This document shows, piece after piece, positions 50,455 to 59,265 of a DNA stretch of 64,000 nucleotides. Below the pieces are notes generated by a model. The model searched no databases. It was not told where the DNA came from and saw nothing but the letters and a program-made list of their open reading frames with translations. Within the stretch, counting starts at the first letter, position 1, and each line of letters begins with the position of its first letter. The stretch spans positions 1-64,000 of the forward strand of contig DAIDKZ010000080.1 in NCBI GenBank assembly GCA_027449745.1, read 5' to 3'. Source of the stretch: Acetobacteraceae bacterium. Its GTDB lineage: Bacteria; Pseudomonadota; Alphaproteobacteria; Acetobacterales; Acetobacteraceae. The translations under genes were made by a program, and so were the position numbers.

Positions 50455-51813
50455 TCAGCGCTCCAGGGCGTAGGGGTTGCGCGTGCCGCGCAGGCGGAGC
50501 CGGATCGGTGTTCCGGGCAGATCGAATGTCTCCCGCAGCCCGTTGACCAGGTAGCGCTGGTAATCCTCGGGCAGCTGCTCCGCCCGCGTGCCGAACAGGA
50601 CGAAGCTCGGCGGCCGCGCCTTCGCCTGCGTGATGTAGCGCAGCTTCAGCCGCCGCCCCTCGACCATCGGCGGCGCGTGCCGCGCCAGCGCGCTCTCGAA
50701 CCAGCGATTGAGCTCCGCCGTCGGCACCCTTCGGTTCCACACCGCATGCGCCCGCCGCACCGCCGGCAGCAGCGCCTCCAGCCCGCCCCCGCTCAGGGCC
50801 GAGAGCGTCACCACCTCGATCCCACGCAGCTGCGCCAGGCTCGCCGCCAGCCGTTCGTTGATCGCCCGCCGGGTCGCGGCGCGGTCGGCCACGGCGTCCC
50901 ATTTGTTCAGCGCAATGACGCAGGCGCGCCCTTCGCGCTCGATCAGCCGGGCGATCTGCAGGTCCTGGTCGTGCACCCCCGCGGCGGCATCGACCACCAG
51001 CACCACCAGCTCCGCGCGCTTCAGCGCCTCGATCGAGGACGAGGTCGACATGCTCTCCAGCCCGGCCTCGACGCGCGCGCGCCGGCGCAGGCCCGCCGTG
51101 TCGACCAGCTCGATCACCCCGCCGCCACCATCGCCGATGCGCACGGCGATGGCGTCGCGGGTCAGCCCGGGCTCGGGCCCGGTGATGACCCGCTCCTCGC
51201 CGAGCAGCCGGTTGAGCAGCGTGGATTTGCCGGCATTGGGCCGGCCGACGATCGCCAGCCGCAGCGTCGGTACGGCCTCCTCGGTGGCCTCCCCATCGGC
51301 AGGCGCGTCCTCGGCCGGAATCGCCGCCGCGACCGCGTCGGCCAGCTCGTCGATCCCGTTCCCATGCTCGGCGGAAACGGCGATCGGCTCGCCGAGCCCG
51401 AGAGCGTAGGCCTCCAGCGCCGCCGCGTGCCCGGCCCGGCCCTCCGCCTTGTTGGCAACCAGCAGCACCGGGCGCTTCTGGCGGCGCAGCCACGCTGCGA
51501 TTTCGGTATCCGCCGCCGTCACCCCGGCGCGGGCGTCGACCACGAACAGCACCAGCACCGCCCGCCGCATCGCCGCGCCGGCGGCGGCGCGCATGCGCGC
51601 GGCGAGCGAGCCGGGCGCCGCCTCTTCCAGCCCGCCGGTATCGATGACCACGACACGCCGCCCGGCGAGCTCGGCCTCAGCCTCCTTGGCATCGCGGGTC
51701 ACACCGGGCGTGTCGGCGACGATCGCCAGCCGCCGTCCGACCAGGCGGTTGAACAGGGTCGATTTGCCGACATTCGGCCGGCCGACGATGGCGATGGCGG
51801 GCGGCGCACGCAT
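50455..51813 (-). CDS. der: Ribosome biogenesis GTPase Der
   Basis: 452-residue GTPase with two tandem G domains, needed for 50S assembly. The P-loops are GRPNVGKSTLFN and GRPNAGKSTLLN, and DTPGV/DTAGL mark the G3 boxes. The second G4 box is the standard NKWD, the first is NKAE rather than NKxD, a variant that I believe also occurs in related Der proteins. A C-terminal KH-like domain ends the protein (GTPIRLRLRGTRNPYALER). It begins 3 bases after bamB. Confidence 0.95.
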   Translation of the reverse strand: MRAPPAIAIVGRPNVGKSTLFNRLVGRRLAIVADTPGVTRDAKEAEAELAGRRVVVIDTGGLEEAAPGSLAARMRAAAGAAMRRAVLVLFVVDARAGVTAADTEIAAWLRRQKRPVLLVANKAEGRAGHAAALEAYALGLGEPIAVSAEHGNGIDELADAVAAAIPAEDAPADGEATEEAVPTLRLAIVGRPNAGKSTLLNRLLGEERVITGPEPGLTRDAIAVRIGDGGGGVIELVDTAGLRRRARVEAGLESMSTSSSIEALKRAELVVLVVDAAAGVHDQDLQIARLIEREGRACVIALNKWDAVADRAATRRAINERLAASLAQLRGIEVVTLSALSGGGLEALLPAVRRAHAVWNRRVPTAELNRWFESALARHAPPMVEGRRLKLRYITQAKARPPSFVLFGTRAEQLPEDYQRYLVNGLRETFDLPGTPIRLRLRGTRNPYALER

Positions 51814-51816
51814 TGG

Positions 51817-53157
51817 TCAGCGCAGCGCGGTGAGCGCGCCGTCGTCCGTCACGAGGTAGAGCGCGCCACCGGCGACGATGGGCGGCAGCGCGGCCGGCGC
51901 ACTGAGGGGTTCGGCGCCGAGCAGGTCGCCCGTATAGGGGCTGACCGAGATCGCCTGACCGTTGGTCCCGGCGAACACCAGCCGGTCGCCGAGCAGCGCG
52001 GGGCCGAACCAGGCGATGGCGCCGCTCTCCTTCTTCACATTAGTATAAAGTGGCAACTGACGCACCCAGGCGACTTCGGCGGTGCGGATATTCACCGCCG
52101 CGGCGCGCTGATCCAGCGTGACGAGGAACAGCCACTCTCCGGCGATCCAGGGCGTCTGCCCGCCGCCGGCTTCCTTCTCCCACAGGCGCCGGCCGGTATG
52201 CAGGTCGTCGGCGATCAGCAGTCCGCCCTGGCCGAAGAAGAAGACCTGCCCGTTGCCGGTGACCGGCATCGCCGTGACGGCGGCGATGGCGATGTCACTG
52301 TCACGCGAGCCGAGGGCGGGAATGCTGTCGCTCCACACCACGTCGCCCGTCTCGGCGCGCAGCGCGGCGACGTCGCCGGAGCCGAACCCGGCGAAGACGA
52401 ACCCGGCGGCATAGGCCGGCGCCGGGGCCGCCAGCACCGAGGTGGCGACGGCGCGCGCCTGGTGCGACCAGAGTTCGCGCCCGTCATCGGCGGCGAGTGC
52501 CACCAGGCGCTGGCCGATGGTGACGACGAAGACCCGCCCGTCGGCGATCATCGGGCTCGAGCGCACCGGCAGATCGAGGGTGCGGCGCCAGACCACGCTG
52601 CCCTTGACGGCATCCAGCGCGATGACGTCGCCGCGGCCGGTGGTGACGTGCAGCCGCCCCGCGGCCACGGCGAGACCGCCACCGACATTGGTGCCGCGCT
52701 CGTTCTTCCCCTTGGTATCGAACTGCCAGAGCGCGCCGCCCGAGCGGGCATCGAAAGCGTGGATCAGGCCGGCGCTGTCCATGGTGTAGATCCGCCCGCC
52801 GGCGACCACGGGAATGGCGGTGATCTTGCGCCGGTAGCCGCCGCCCTCGCCGAGGCTGACGCTGAAGCCATGCCGCAGCACCGCGCCGCTCTGCAGATTG
52901 CCCATGTTGTGGGCCGGGTTGCCGCCCGGCTGCGGCCACGCCGCATTGGCGACCGGCTGCGGCAGAACGACCTCGGGCCGCCGGCCCTTGGGTGGCTCCA
53001 GCCCGTGCTCGACGCGACCGACATCCTCGCGCTTGCCCGGCAGCGCCGTCTTGTTCGACGAGAACATGTTGTCGAACAGGCTGCAGCCGGCGAGCGTGCC
53101 GGCCGCGAGCGGCAGCAACGCGCGACGCCCGAGCCCGGCAGCGCGGGCCACCCGCAT
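51817..53157 (-). CDS. bamB: Outer-membrane assembly lipoprotein BamB-like
   Basis: 446-residue PQQ-like beta-propeller lipoprotein. The lipobox is LAGCS after RRALLPLAAGT, followed by repeated propeller blades (GRIYTMDSAGLIHAFDA, GALWQFD, GELLGAEPL-type turns). In the Bam complex it helps insert outer-membrane proteins. I start at the ATG at 53157, preceded by AGGGGGA; an ATG at 53178 overlaps less well. A short AT-rich patch near 52040 encodes LYTNVKK. It lies between the YfgM-like gene and der, an order shared with E. coli. Confidence 0.88.
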   Translation of the reverse strand: MRVARAAGLGRRALLPLAAGTLAGCSLFDNMFSSNKTALPGKREDVGRVEHGLEPPKGRRPEVVLPQPVANAAWPQPGGNPAHNMGNLQSGAVLRHGFSVSLGEGGGYRRKITAIPVVAGGRIYTMDSAGLIHAFDARSGGALWQFDTKGKNERGTNVGGGLAVAAGRLHVTTGRGDVIALDAVKGSVVWRRTLDLPVRSSPMIADGRVFVVTIGQRLVALAADDGRELWSHQARAVATSVLAAPAPAYAAGFVFAGFGSGDVAALRAETGDVVWSDSIPALGSRDSDIAIAAVTAMPVTGNGQVFFFGQGGLLIADDLHTGRRLWEKEAGGGQTPWIAGEWLFLVTLDQRAAAVNIRTAEVAWVRQLPLYTNVKKESGAIAWFGPALLGDRLVFAGTNGQAISVSPYTGDLLGAEPLSAPAALPPIVAGGALYLVTDDGALTALR

Positions 53158-53179
53158 CCGTCCCCCCTGCCCGCGCATC

Positions 53180-53845
53180 TCAGTTCGCCAACCGGGCCAG
53201 CATCGCGCTCGCGCGCTCACGCACCCCGGTGGGGATGCTGACGTCCTGCGCCATCCCCTGCCACAGGGCCTCGGCCTCCTTCGCCTTGCCCTGGCGCAGG
53301 TCCAGCAGCGCCTGCGCCTCCTGCGCGAGCGGCCGCCAAGGACTGTCCGGGCTCATCAGCGGCGCGAGGCGCGCGGCCAGCAGCGACGGGTCGCCCTTGT
53401 CGATCTGGTGCTGCACCCAGAGCAGGCTGGCGAGGCTGCGCAAGGAGGAGGAGGCCGCGGCATCGGCGGCGACCGCGTCCCAGAGCGCCAGCGCCCCCGG
53501 CAGATCCCCGGTATCGGCCCGCAGAGCGGCTTCCTGCATCTCCGCCAGCGGCCGGTAGCCGCGGGAACCGGACGCGGCCACCTTGGCGAACCCGGCGATC
53601 GCCGCCTTCGGATCGGGCGCGGCCACCGGTTCGGACTGCTCGCCGGCGTCGCGCATCGCGGCGAGATAGACCGAGGCGACGGCGCGGTCCTGGCGCAACT
53701 GGTTCCATTTCCACGCCTGCCACGCGCCGGCGCCGGCGATCACCAGCAGCACGGCGCCACCGAGCCAGGACCCATAGCGGACCAGCAGCTTCTGCAGCCG
53801 TTCGGCGCGCAGATCTTCGTCAACTTCGTCGAAGATATCGACCAC
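53180..53845 (-). CDS. YfgM-like tetratricopeptide membrane protein
   Basis: 221-residue protein with a cytoplasmic acidic start (MVDIFDEVDEDLRAER), one membrane helix (LGGAVLLVIAGAGAW, about residues 28-42) and periplasmic TPR-like helices. It corresponds in topology and position to YfgM, an ancillary partner of the Sec translocon and periplasmic chaperones. It comes first in the yfgM-bamB-der operon. A TATATG -10-like box lies upstream at 53900-53905 on the minus strand. Confidence 0.82.
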   Translation of the reverse strand: MVDIFDEVDEDLRAERLQKLLVRYGSWLGGAVLLVIAGAGAWQAWKWNQLRQDRAVASVYLAAMRDAGEQSEPVAAPDPKAAIAGFAKVAASGSRGYRPLAEMQEAALRADTGDLPGALALWDAVAADAAASSSLRSLASLLWVQHQIDKGDPSLLAARLAPLMSPDSPWRPLAQEAQALLDLRQGKAKEAEALWQGMAQDVSIPTGVRERASAMLARLAN

Positions 53846-53984
53846 GCAGTATCACCCCTCGCCGATCGCCGAAGCACGGATGGCCCGGCGGGCGCGGACC
53901 ATATAGGGTTTTCGGCGCCGGTGAAAACGCCCAAGCGGCAGCCGTCGCAACCATCCCTTCATCCCCGTCCGGCAGGATGCGCCG

Positions 53985-54362
53985 ATGCGGCCCGTCCACC
54001 GATCGATCCTACTCGCCGCCCTCCTGCTGGAGTCCGCCTGCACGGTGCCGCCCGAGCCCTTCGCGGTGGCGGCGCCGATCGAGGTGGCGAGCGTGATGAT
54101 CTTCCAGCGCGACGTGCTCGACCTGATCTGGTCGAGCCTGACCGGGCGGGACTGCTCCATCGTCCGGCTCGATCAGGGCCAGAGCTATTGCCGCCCGATC
54201 GACCCGCCCCCGGCGCCGTTGCCCTATTGCACCCGCTCGATCGGCCGGGTCGATTGCTGGACCAGCGCCGCCGTGCTGCCGGACCCGCCCCCCGGCGTGG
54301 CCGACGGGCCGAACAAACTGACCGACGTCCAGGAGTCCCGCCGCACCCGCGGCTGGCCGTGA
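53985..54362 (+). CDS. Small Cys-containing lipoprotein
   Basis: 125-residue predicted lipoprotein: MRPVHRSILLAALLLESAC carries a lipobox-like LESAC. Four more cysteines lie in the mature part (GRDCS, SYCRP, PYCTR, VDCWT), spaced so that two disulfides are possible in the periplasm. Pro-rich segments (PPPAPLP, PDPPPG) flank them. I recognise no family. It is divergent from yfgM and followed by otsB after 64 bases that contain a long hairpin. Confidence 0.68.
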   Translation: MRPVHRSILLAALLLESACTVPPEPFAVAAPIEVASVMIFQRDVLDLIWSSLTGRDCSIVRLDQGQSYCRPIDPPPAPLPYCTRSIGRVDCWTSAAVLPDPPPGVADGPNKLTDVQESRRTRGWP

Positions 54363-54367
54363 ACGAA

Positions 54368-54416
54368 GGTGCCGGATCCGGCTGCCCTGCTTGACAGAAG
54401 GCACCGGATCCGGACC
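54368..54416. repeat. Bulged hairpin before otsB
   Basis: GGT-G-CCGGATCCGG (54368-54381) pairs with CCGGATCCGGACC (54404-54416), a 13-bp stem with a single G bulge and a 22-base loop containing TTGACA. Each arm also holds the self-palindrome CCGGATCCGG. It could be a terminator of the lipoprotein gene (no T-run) or a control element of otsB. Confidence 0.5.
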
Positions 54417-54426
54417 AAGAACCGGG

Positions 54427-55212
54427 ATGGCACGCCAGGACGGGGACCGCACCGCAGACGCTGCCGCGACGCTGCCATCGCTGCCGCCATGCGCGCGCGC
54501 GGCATTGATGCTCGATCTCGACGGCACGCTGCTCGATTTCGCGCCGACGCCGGATGCGGTCGTGGTGCCGCCGGGCTTGCCGGACGCGCTGCTCCGGCTC
54601 CGCGGCCGCCTTGGCGGGGCGCTGGCGATCGTGTCCGGCCGCCCGGTGGAGCAGGTGGACGCGCTGCTGCCGGGGATCGCCACCGCGGTGGCCGGCGAGC
54701 ACGGCGCCGCGCTCCGCCTCGTCCCGGACGGGCCCATCCTGCGGCCGGACCTGCCGGAGCCGCCGCCTGCCTGGCTGGACGCCGCCGAGCGCCTGGCCGG
54801 CGCCCATCCCGGCGTGCTCCTCGAGCGCAAGCGGCGGGGCTTCGTGCTGCATTTCCGCCGCGCGCCGGCAGCCGGGCCGGCCCTGCACGACGCCCTGGCG
54901 ACGCTGCTCGCCGCGGACGATCGGCGCTTCGAACTGATGCCGGCCGAACTCGCCTGGGAGATCCGTCCGGTCGGCGTCGACAAGGGGGCCGCGCTGCGCG
55001 CCCTGCTCGCCGTCCCGCCCTTCGCCGGCCGCTTACCGGTCTATATCGGCGACGATGTGACCGACCGCGATGCGATCGCCGCCGCGATCGCGGCCGGTGG
55101 CCTCGGGCTGCTCGTCGGCGAGTGGTTTGCCGGCCCGGCCGGCGTGCGCGCCTGGCTCGCCGCGCAGGCGCAGGCGCCGGACGACTCGGCGGCCAGCCGG
55201 CCCGACGGCTGA
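54427..55212 (+). CDS. otsB: Trehalose-6-phosphate phosphatase
   Basis: 261-residue HAD-superfamily phosphatase. Motif I is MLDLDGTLLDF, motif II lies in IVSGRPVEQVD, GEHGAALR follows, and motif IV is YIGDDVTDRDA. It removes phosphate from trehalose-6-phosphate to give trehalose, an osmotic and desiccation protectant. I choose the ATG at 54427; a TTG at 54391 would extend it into the hairpin. otsA copy 2 begins 12 bases after its stop. Confidence 0.93.
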   Translation: MARQDGDRTADAAATLPSLPPCARAALMLDLDGTLLDFAPTPDAVVVPPGLPDALLRLRGRLGGALAIVSGRPVEQVDALLPGIATAVAGEHGAALRLVPDGPILRPDLPEPPPAWLDAAERLAGAHPGVLLERKRRGFVLHFRRAPAAGPALHDALATLLAADDRRFELMPAELAWEIRPVGVDKGAALRALLAVPPFAGRLPVYIGDDVTDRDAIAAAIAAGGLGLLVGEWFAGPAGVRAWLAAQAQAPDDSAASRPDG

Positions 55213-55224
55213 GGTGGGCCGAAT

Positions 55225-56571
55225 ATGAGCCGGCTCGTCGTCGTGGCCAACCGCATTCCCACCCCCCGCCGCGGCGCATCCCAGGCCGGCGGACTGGCGG
55301 TGGCCCTGCGCGACGCCCGCTTGCGGCGCGAACTGCTCTGGTTCGGCTGGTCGGGCGAGATCACCGAGATCCCGGCCGACTCGGCACGCCTCACCGCGCG
55401 CGCGCGCGCAGGCTTCGCCCTCGCCGACCTCTCGCCGGGCGAGTATCGCGGCTTCTATCGCGGCTTCGCCAACGGCATGCTCTGGCCGTTGCTGCACTTC
55501 CGCCTCGGCCTGGCCGAGTTCCGCCGCGACGAGTTCGCCACCTACAGCGCGGTGAACGAGCGCTTTGCCCGAATGCTCGCGCCCCTCCTGCGCGCCGACG
55601 ATACGGTCTGGGTCCATGATTATCACCTCATCCCGTTCGGCGCCGCGCTGCGCCGCCTGGCGGGTACCGGCCAGACGCCATGGACCGGCCGGCTCGGATT
55701 CTTTCTCCATGTCCCGTTGCCGCCGCCGGCTCTGTTCACCGCTCTGCCGCAGGCCGACGCACTGCTCGCGGATTTCGCCGCCTATGACCTGATCGGCGTC
55801 CAGACCCGCCAGGATGCCGGGTTCCTCAGCGAAATGCTGGACGCGCGCGGCATCAGCCCGCGCATCGGCGTGTTCCCCGCCGGCATTGATGCGGAGCGCC
55901 AGGCGCGCACGGCGCGCCAGCAGGCCCAGGGCCCGGAGGCGCGACGGCTTGCCGAAAGCCTGGGCCAGCGGGCGCTGATTCTCGGCATCGACCGGCTCGA
56001 CTATTCCAAGGGATTGCCTGAACGTCTGCGCGGCTTCGAGCAGATGCTGCGCCGCTTCCCCGAGCACCGCCATCGGGTGACGATGCTGCAGATCGCCCCC
56101 GTCTCCCGCGGCGATGTGTTTCAATACCGGGCCCTGCGACGCGAGCTCGACGAGCTGGCCGGGCGCATCAACGCCGAATACGCCGAGTTCGACGGCATTC
56201 CGCTGCGCTACCTGACCCGCGGCCTGGCCCGGCCCACCTTGGCGGGATTTCAGCGCCTCGCCCGCGTCGGCTTGGTGACGCCGCTGCGCGACGGCATGAA
56301 CCTGGTCGCCAAGGAATATGTCGCAGCTCAGGATCCGGAGGATCCGGGCGTCCTCGTCCTGTCCCGCTTCGCCGGCGCCGCCGAGGATCTCGCGGCCGCG
56401 CTGCTCGTCAACCCGCACGACCCCGACGAGATCGCCGAGGCTATCGCCGCTGCACTCGCCATGGGCGCGGAGGAGCGCCGCGCGCGCTGGCAGACGCTCA
56501 TCGCCGCAGTGACGACCACCAGCGCCGCCCGCTGGGCGCAGGGCTTCCTCACCACGCTGGAGGCGGGCTGA
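55225..56571 (+). CDS. otsA: Trehalose-6-phosphate synthase, copy 2
   Basis: 448-residue family 20 glycosyltransferase with canonical motifs: VVANRIPTP and QAGGLAVAL, WFGWSG, WVHDYHL, LGFFLHVPLP, DRLDYSKGLPERLRGFE and RDGMNLVAKEYVAAQ. It makes trehalose-6-phosphate in the cytosol and pairs with the OtsB encoded 12 bases upstream. The gene order otsB-otsA is typical. It is similar in plan to copy 1 at 989 but keeps the normal DYSKG motif and lacks the long C-terminal tail. Confidence 0.94.
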   Translation: MSRLVVVANRIPTPRRGASQAGGLAVALRDARLRRELLWFGWSGEITEIPADSARLTARARAGFALADLSPGEYRGFYRGFANGMLWPLLHFRLGLAEFRRDEFATYSAVNERFARMLAPLLRADDTVWVHDYHLIPFGAALRRLAGTGQTPWTGRLGFFLHVPLPPPALFTALPQADALLADFAAYDLIGVQTRQDAGFLSEMLDARGISPRIGVFPAGIDAERQARTARQQAQGPEARRLAESLGQRALILGIDRLDYSKGLPERLRGFEQMLRRFPEHRHRVTMLQIAPVSRGDVFQYRALRRELDELAGRINAEYAEFDGIPLRYLTRGLARPTLAGFQRLARVGLVTPLRDGMNLVAKEYVAAQDPEDPGVLVLSRFAGAAEDLAAALLVNPHDPDEIAEAIAAALAMGAEERRARWQTLIAAVTTTSAARWAQGFLTTLEAG

Positions 56572-56665
56572 TCGCCGGTCCGGTACGGAGATTATTGCGG
56601 CCAGAGCCGAAATCGCCCACCGTGAAGGGGCTTCGGACCGGCCGTCCGACCGGTGGAGGGAGCCC

Positions 56666-57847
56666 ATGACATCCGGATTCCGCGCGGCCCGCGCGCAGAC
56701 CCTGCGCCCATCCTTCCTCGGTCTCGCCGGCGCTGATGTCCGAGTGCCGGCCCACGCGACGCTGCTGCCGGCCCGCTCGGCTCCGCTCGTCACGCCCCGG
56801 CCGATCGCGCTCGCCCGCAGCCTGACGGACCGACAGGCTGCCGAGGCGCCGGTTCTGCGGCGCATCCCCACCGATGCGCCAAGCGCCGCCGCGGAGGGCG
56901 CCGGACAGGCCGCGACGACGCCAGCTGGCGGCTCCGGGCAAAGCCTCGCCAATGAAAGCCAGGATGCGGCCCAGCAGGTCACCCGGCTGCTGGCCGAGCG
57001 GCAGCAGATGCTCGATCTGGCACGCGCCGCTCTGCAGGACGGCAACGAGCCGCTCTCCCTTTCCTGGCTGGCTCAGGCGCAGACGCTCGAGTCCGAGGCG
57101 AACGCGGCAGCGGCGCAAAGCCAGATCCTCGCCGAGCAGGCGCTGCAGCGCTGGCTCGGGGCCATCGGCCCGCAGGCCCCCGGCGCGCCCGCCCAGCCCG
57201 CGCCGGGCGCCCCTCCGACCCAGACGCCCTCGGCCGCGCCGCAAGCCCCGGCATCGGCGCCAGCCCCGACGACGGCCCCGGCGGCGACGACCGCGGCGAC
57301 GACCGCGGCGACGACCGCGCCGCCTCCGGCGGCAGAGTCGCGCTGGGCGGAAAAATTCCAGCTCACCCTACCGTCCTATCAGGTGCTGTTCCCCGAGGGT
57401 CGGGCGGCAATCGACAAGGACGGGCTCAGTCTCGGCATCGCCTTCGCGCCGAGCCACGGGCTCATCGGCAACTGGCTGACGCCGACCTTCGGCATCGCGC
57501 TTGGTCTTTCCCACACCAGCGAGCCCGGATTTGCGCCGTCCACGAGCTTTGCCGGCCAGGCCTCCGCCGCCATTTCGCTCTACACCTGGAAACTGCCGGA
57601 CGTGACCATCGGCCTGCCGCTCTCGGTGGTCTGGAAGCCAAGCGTCGCGACGGATTTCACCAAGACCCAGTCGCCGTTCGATTTTTCCGCCGGCGCGAGC
57701 GGGGAGGTCAAGCTCGGCAAGGGCTTCAGCCTCTATGGCACGCTCGGCGCCGGCGAGGAGCTGAACAGCACGCTCCCCGGCGCCAAGGCGCCGACGGGGC
57801 CTCTGTTGTTCGTCACCAGCTCGCTCTCGCTGCGTAAACTGTTCTGA
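56666..57847 (+). CDS. Protein with low-complexity linker and barrel-like C-terminus
   Basis: 393-residue protein that I do not recognise. No classic signal peptide is visible. Residues about 90-170 are a Gln/Ala/Leu-rich helical region (QQVTRLLAERQQMLDLARAA), residues about 170-225 are a Pro/Ala/Thr low-complexity linker, and from about residue 230 on Gly/aromatic strands alternate to a C-terminal LSLRKLF with a terminal Phe. The last part looks like a half barrel or a surface beta-domain. It lies 94 bases after otsA copy 2, with GGTGGAGGGAGCCC before the ATG. It converges on the GST gene with 12 bases between stops. Confidence 0.6.
   Translation: MTSGFRAARAQTLRPSFLGLAGADVRVPAHATLLPARSAPLVTPRPIALARSLTDRQAAEAPVLRRIPTDAPSAAAEGAGQAATTPAGGSGQSLANESQDAAQQVTRLLAERQQMLDLARAALQDGNEPLSLSWLAQAQTLESEANAAAAQSQILAEQALQRWLGAIGPQAPGAPAQPAPGAPPTQTPSAAPQAPASAPAPTTAPAATTAATTAATTAPPPAAESRWAEKFQLTLPSYQVLFPEGRAAIDKDGLSLGIAFAPSHGLIGNWLTPTFGIALGLSHTSEPGFAPSTSFAGQASAAISLYTWKLPDVTIGLPLSVVWKPSVATDFTKTQSPFDFSAGASGEVKLGKGFSLYGTLGAGEELNSTLPGAKAPTGPLLFVTSSLSLRKLF
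57281..57316 (+). repeat. Three tandem copies of a 12-bp unit
   Basis: GCGGCGACGACC is repeated three times without mismatch inside the linker of the unknown protein, encoding Ala-Ala-Thr-Thr repeats. Such repeats can change length by slipped replication without shifting the frame. Confidence 0.85.
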
Positions 57848-57859
57848 ACGCGCCGGCGG

Positions 57860-58480
57860 CTACGTCGGCGTCACCGCCAGATGACGGGCGTAGGCCGGTC
57901 TGGCCAGCAGCCGTTCGTACCAGGCGCGCAGGTGCGGCGCCTCCGGCCGCTCGATCGGGAACCAGAGCCAGCGGTGCAGATGCGGGCCGTAGGCCATGTC
58001 CGCCAGCGTCAGCGTGTCCCCGGCGAGGAACGGATGGCGCGCCAGTTCCGCATCGACGATGGCCCAGAGCCGGCCGGCTTCGGAGATCGCGGTCTCGATC
58101 GCCGCATTGTCGCGCCGCTCCGGCGGCGTGCGCACCAGGCCCCAGAACACCGCCGTCTGCGGCCGACCGAGGGTGAACAGGAAGTCCAGCCAGCGATCGA
58201 CATTGGCGCGCGCGCGCGGTGCCCGCGGCCAGAACGGGCTCTCCGGCGCGTGGGCGTCGCAGAGATAGCGCAGGATCGCGTTGCTCTCCCACAGCGTGAA
58301 GTCGCCGTCGACCAGGGTGGGGACGAGGCCGGTCGGGTTCATGGCGCGGTATTCGGGCGACGTCGTGCGGCCGAAATTGCCGCCGGCGTCGATGCGCTCA
58401 TAGGGCAGCCCGAGCTCCTCGAGGAGCCAGATCACCTTCATCACATTGCTGGAATTGGCCCGTCCCCAGAGCGTCAGCAT
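57860..58480 (-). CDS. Glutathione S-transferase family protein
   Basis: 206-residue glutathione transferase. The N-terminal thioredoxin-like domain reads LTLWGRANSSNVMKVIWLLEELGLPYERID, with Ser in the position of the catalytic residue, then NPTGLVPTLVDGDF and ESNAILRYL. The C-terminal helical domain contains LTLADMAYGPHLHRW. It conjugates or reduces electrophiles with glutathione. The start is at 58480 (MLTLWGR), preceded by GGGGAGAAG. It is 49 bases downstream of queE. Confidence 0.9.
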   Translation of the reverse strand: MLTLWGRANSSNVMKVIWLLEELGLPYERIDAGGNFGRTTSPEYRAMNPTGLVPTLVDGDFTLWESNAILRYLCDAHAPESPFWPRAPRARANVDRWLDFLFTLGRPQTAVFWGLVRTPPERRDNAAIETAISEAGRLWAIVDAELARHPFLAGDTLTLADMAYGPHLHRWLWFPIERPEAPHLRAWYERLLARPAYARHLAVTPT

Positions 58481-58529
58481 CGCCGTCTTCTCCCCATTCT
58501 TCTCCCGCAGCTTAAGGCCGGCGGCCCGG

Positions 58530-59180
58530 TCAGGGAATGCCGAGCAGCTTGTGCGTCTGCAGGCTGAGCCGCCAGGGCGGATGGGCGAGGCAATAGGCGA
58601 TGGCCGCCTCGGTGTTCGCCGCCCGCGCCGGCCCATCCATCGGCTGCAGCAGGAAGTGGCGGAAGCCGAGCCCGGCGAAGCGTTCCGGCTCGGCACCGGG
58701 CTGCGGGTAGACCAGCTTGAGCTCGTCGCCCCGTTCGACCGCCAGCGCCGCACCCGCCTTGGGGCTGATGCACAGCCAATCGACCCCCGGCGGGGGGACG
58801 ATGGTTCCGTTGCTCTCCAACGCGATTTCGAACCCCGCCGCGTGCAGCGCTGCGATCAGCGCCGCGTCCACCTGCAGCAGCGGCTCGCCGCCGGTGAGCA
58901 CGACGAAGCGGCCGCCGGCGCCCGCCGGCCAGCGCGCGGCAATCGCGGCAACGAGCGGCGCCGGACCGGCGAAGCGCCCGCCGCCCGCGCCATCGGTGCC
59001 GCGGAAATCCGTGTCACAGAAGCGGCACACTGCCCGGGCGCGGTCGCGCTCGCGGCCGGACCAGAGATTGCAGCCGGCGAAGCGGCAGAACACCGCCGGT
59101 CGGCCGGCGTTGCAGCCCTCGCCCTGGAGCGTGAGGAAAATCTCCTTGACGGCATAGCGCCGCGCCGCCGAGCCGCTCAT
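58530..59180 (-). CDS. queE: 7-carboxy-7-deazaguanine synthase QueE
   Basis: 216-residue radical-SAM enzyme of queuosine synthesis. It turns 6-carboxytetrahydropterin into 7-carboxy-7-deazaguanine. The cluster motif has the long insertion form C-x14-C-x2-C (CNLWSG ... VCRFCDTDF) known from one QueE subgroup, after FLTLQGEGCNAGRPAVF. FVVLTGGEPLLQ is the SAM-binding glycine loop. No queC, queD or queF is adjacent here. Confidence 0.93.
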   Translation of the reverse strand: MSGSAARRYAVKEIFLTLQGEGCNAGRPAVFCRFAGCNLWSGRERDRARAVCRFCDTDFRGTDGAGGGRFAGPAPLVAAIAARWPAGAGGRFVVLTGGEPLLQVDAALIAALHAAGFEIALESNGTIVPPPGVDWLCISPKAGAALAVERGDELKLVYPQPGAEPERFAGLGFRHFLLQPMDGPARAANTEAAIAYCLAHPPWRLSLQTHKLLGIP

Positions 59181-59227
59181 GGCGCGGTGCCGGCCCTCGC
59201 CCTGCCGCCCCCGAGGGCGGGCGCGTG

Positions 59228-59257
59228 ATCGCCGGCGCGATGCGGAGCCCGCGCCGG
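59228..59257 (-). terminator. GC hairpin after phasin gene
   Basis: CGCCGGCGCG and CGCGCCGGCG form a perfect 10-bp stem with a 10-base loop, starting 8 bases after the phasin stop. There is no T-run, so its termination strength is uncertain. Confidence 0.45.
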
Positions 59258-59265
59258 CGTGCCGG

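Noticed and set aside
50677-53241. 854-codon plus-strand open frame opposite der and bamB
   Set aside because: It is Arg/Gly/His-rich shadow sequence; der and bamB show intact motifs on the other strand.
57281-57316. 12-bp repeats as a regulatory iteron set or origin
   Set aside because: They lie inside a reading frame and encode a regular Ala/Thr linker; no replication gene is near.
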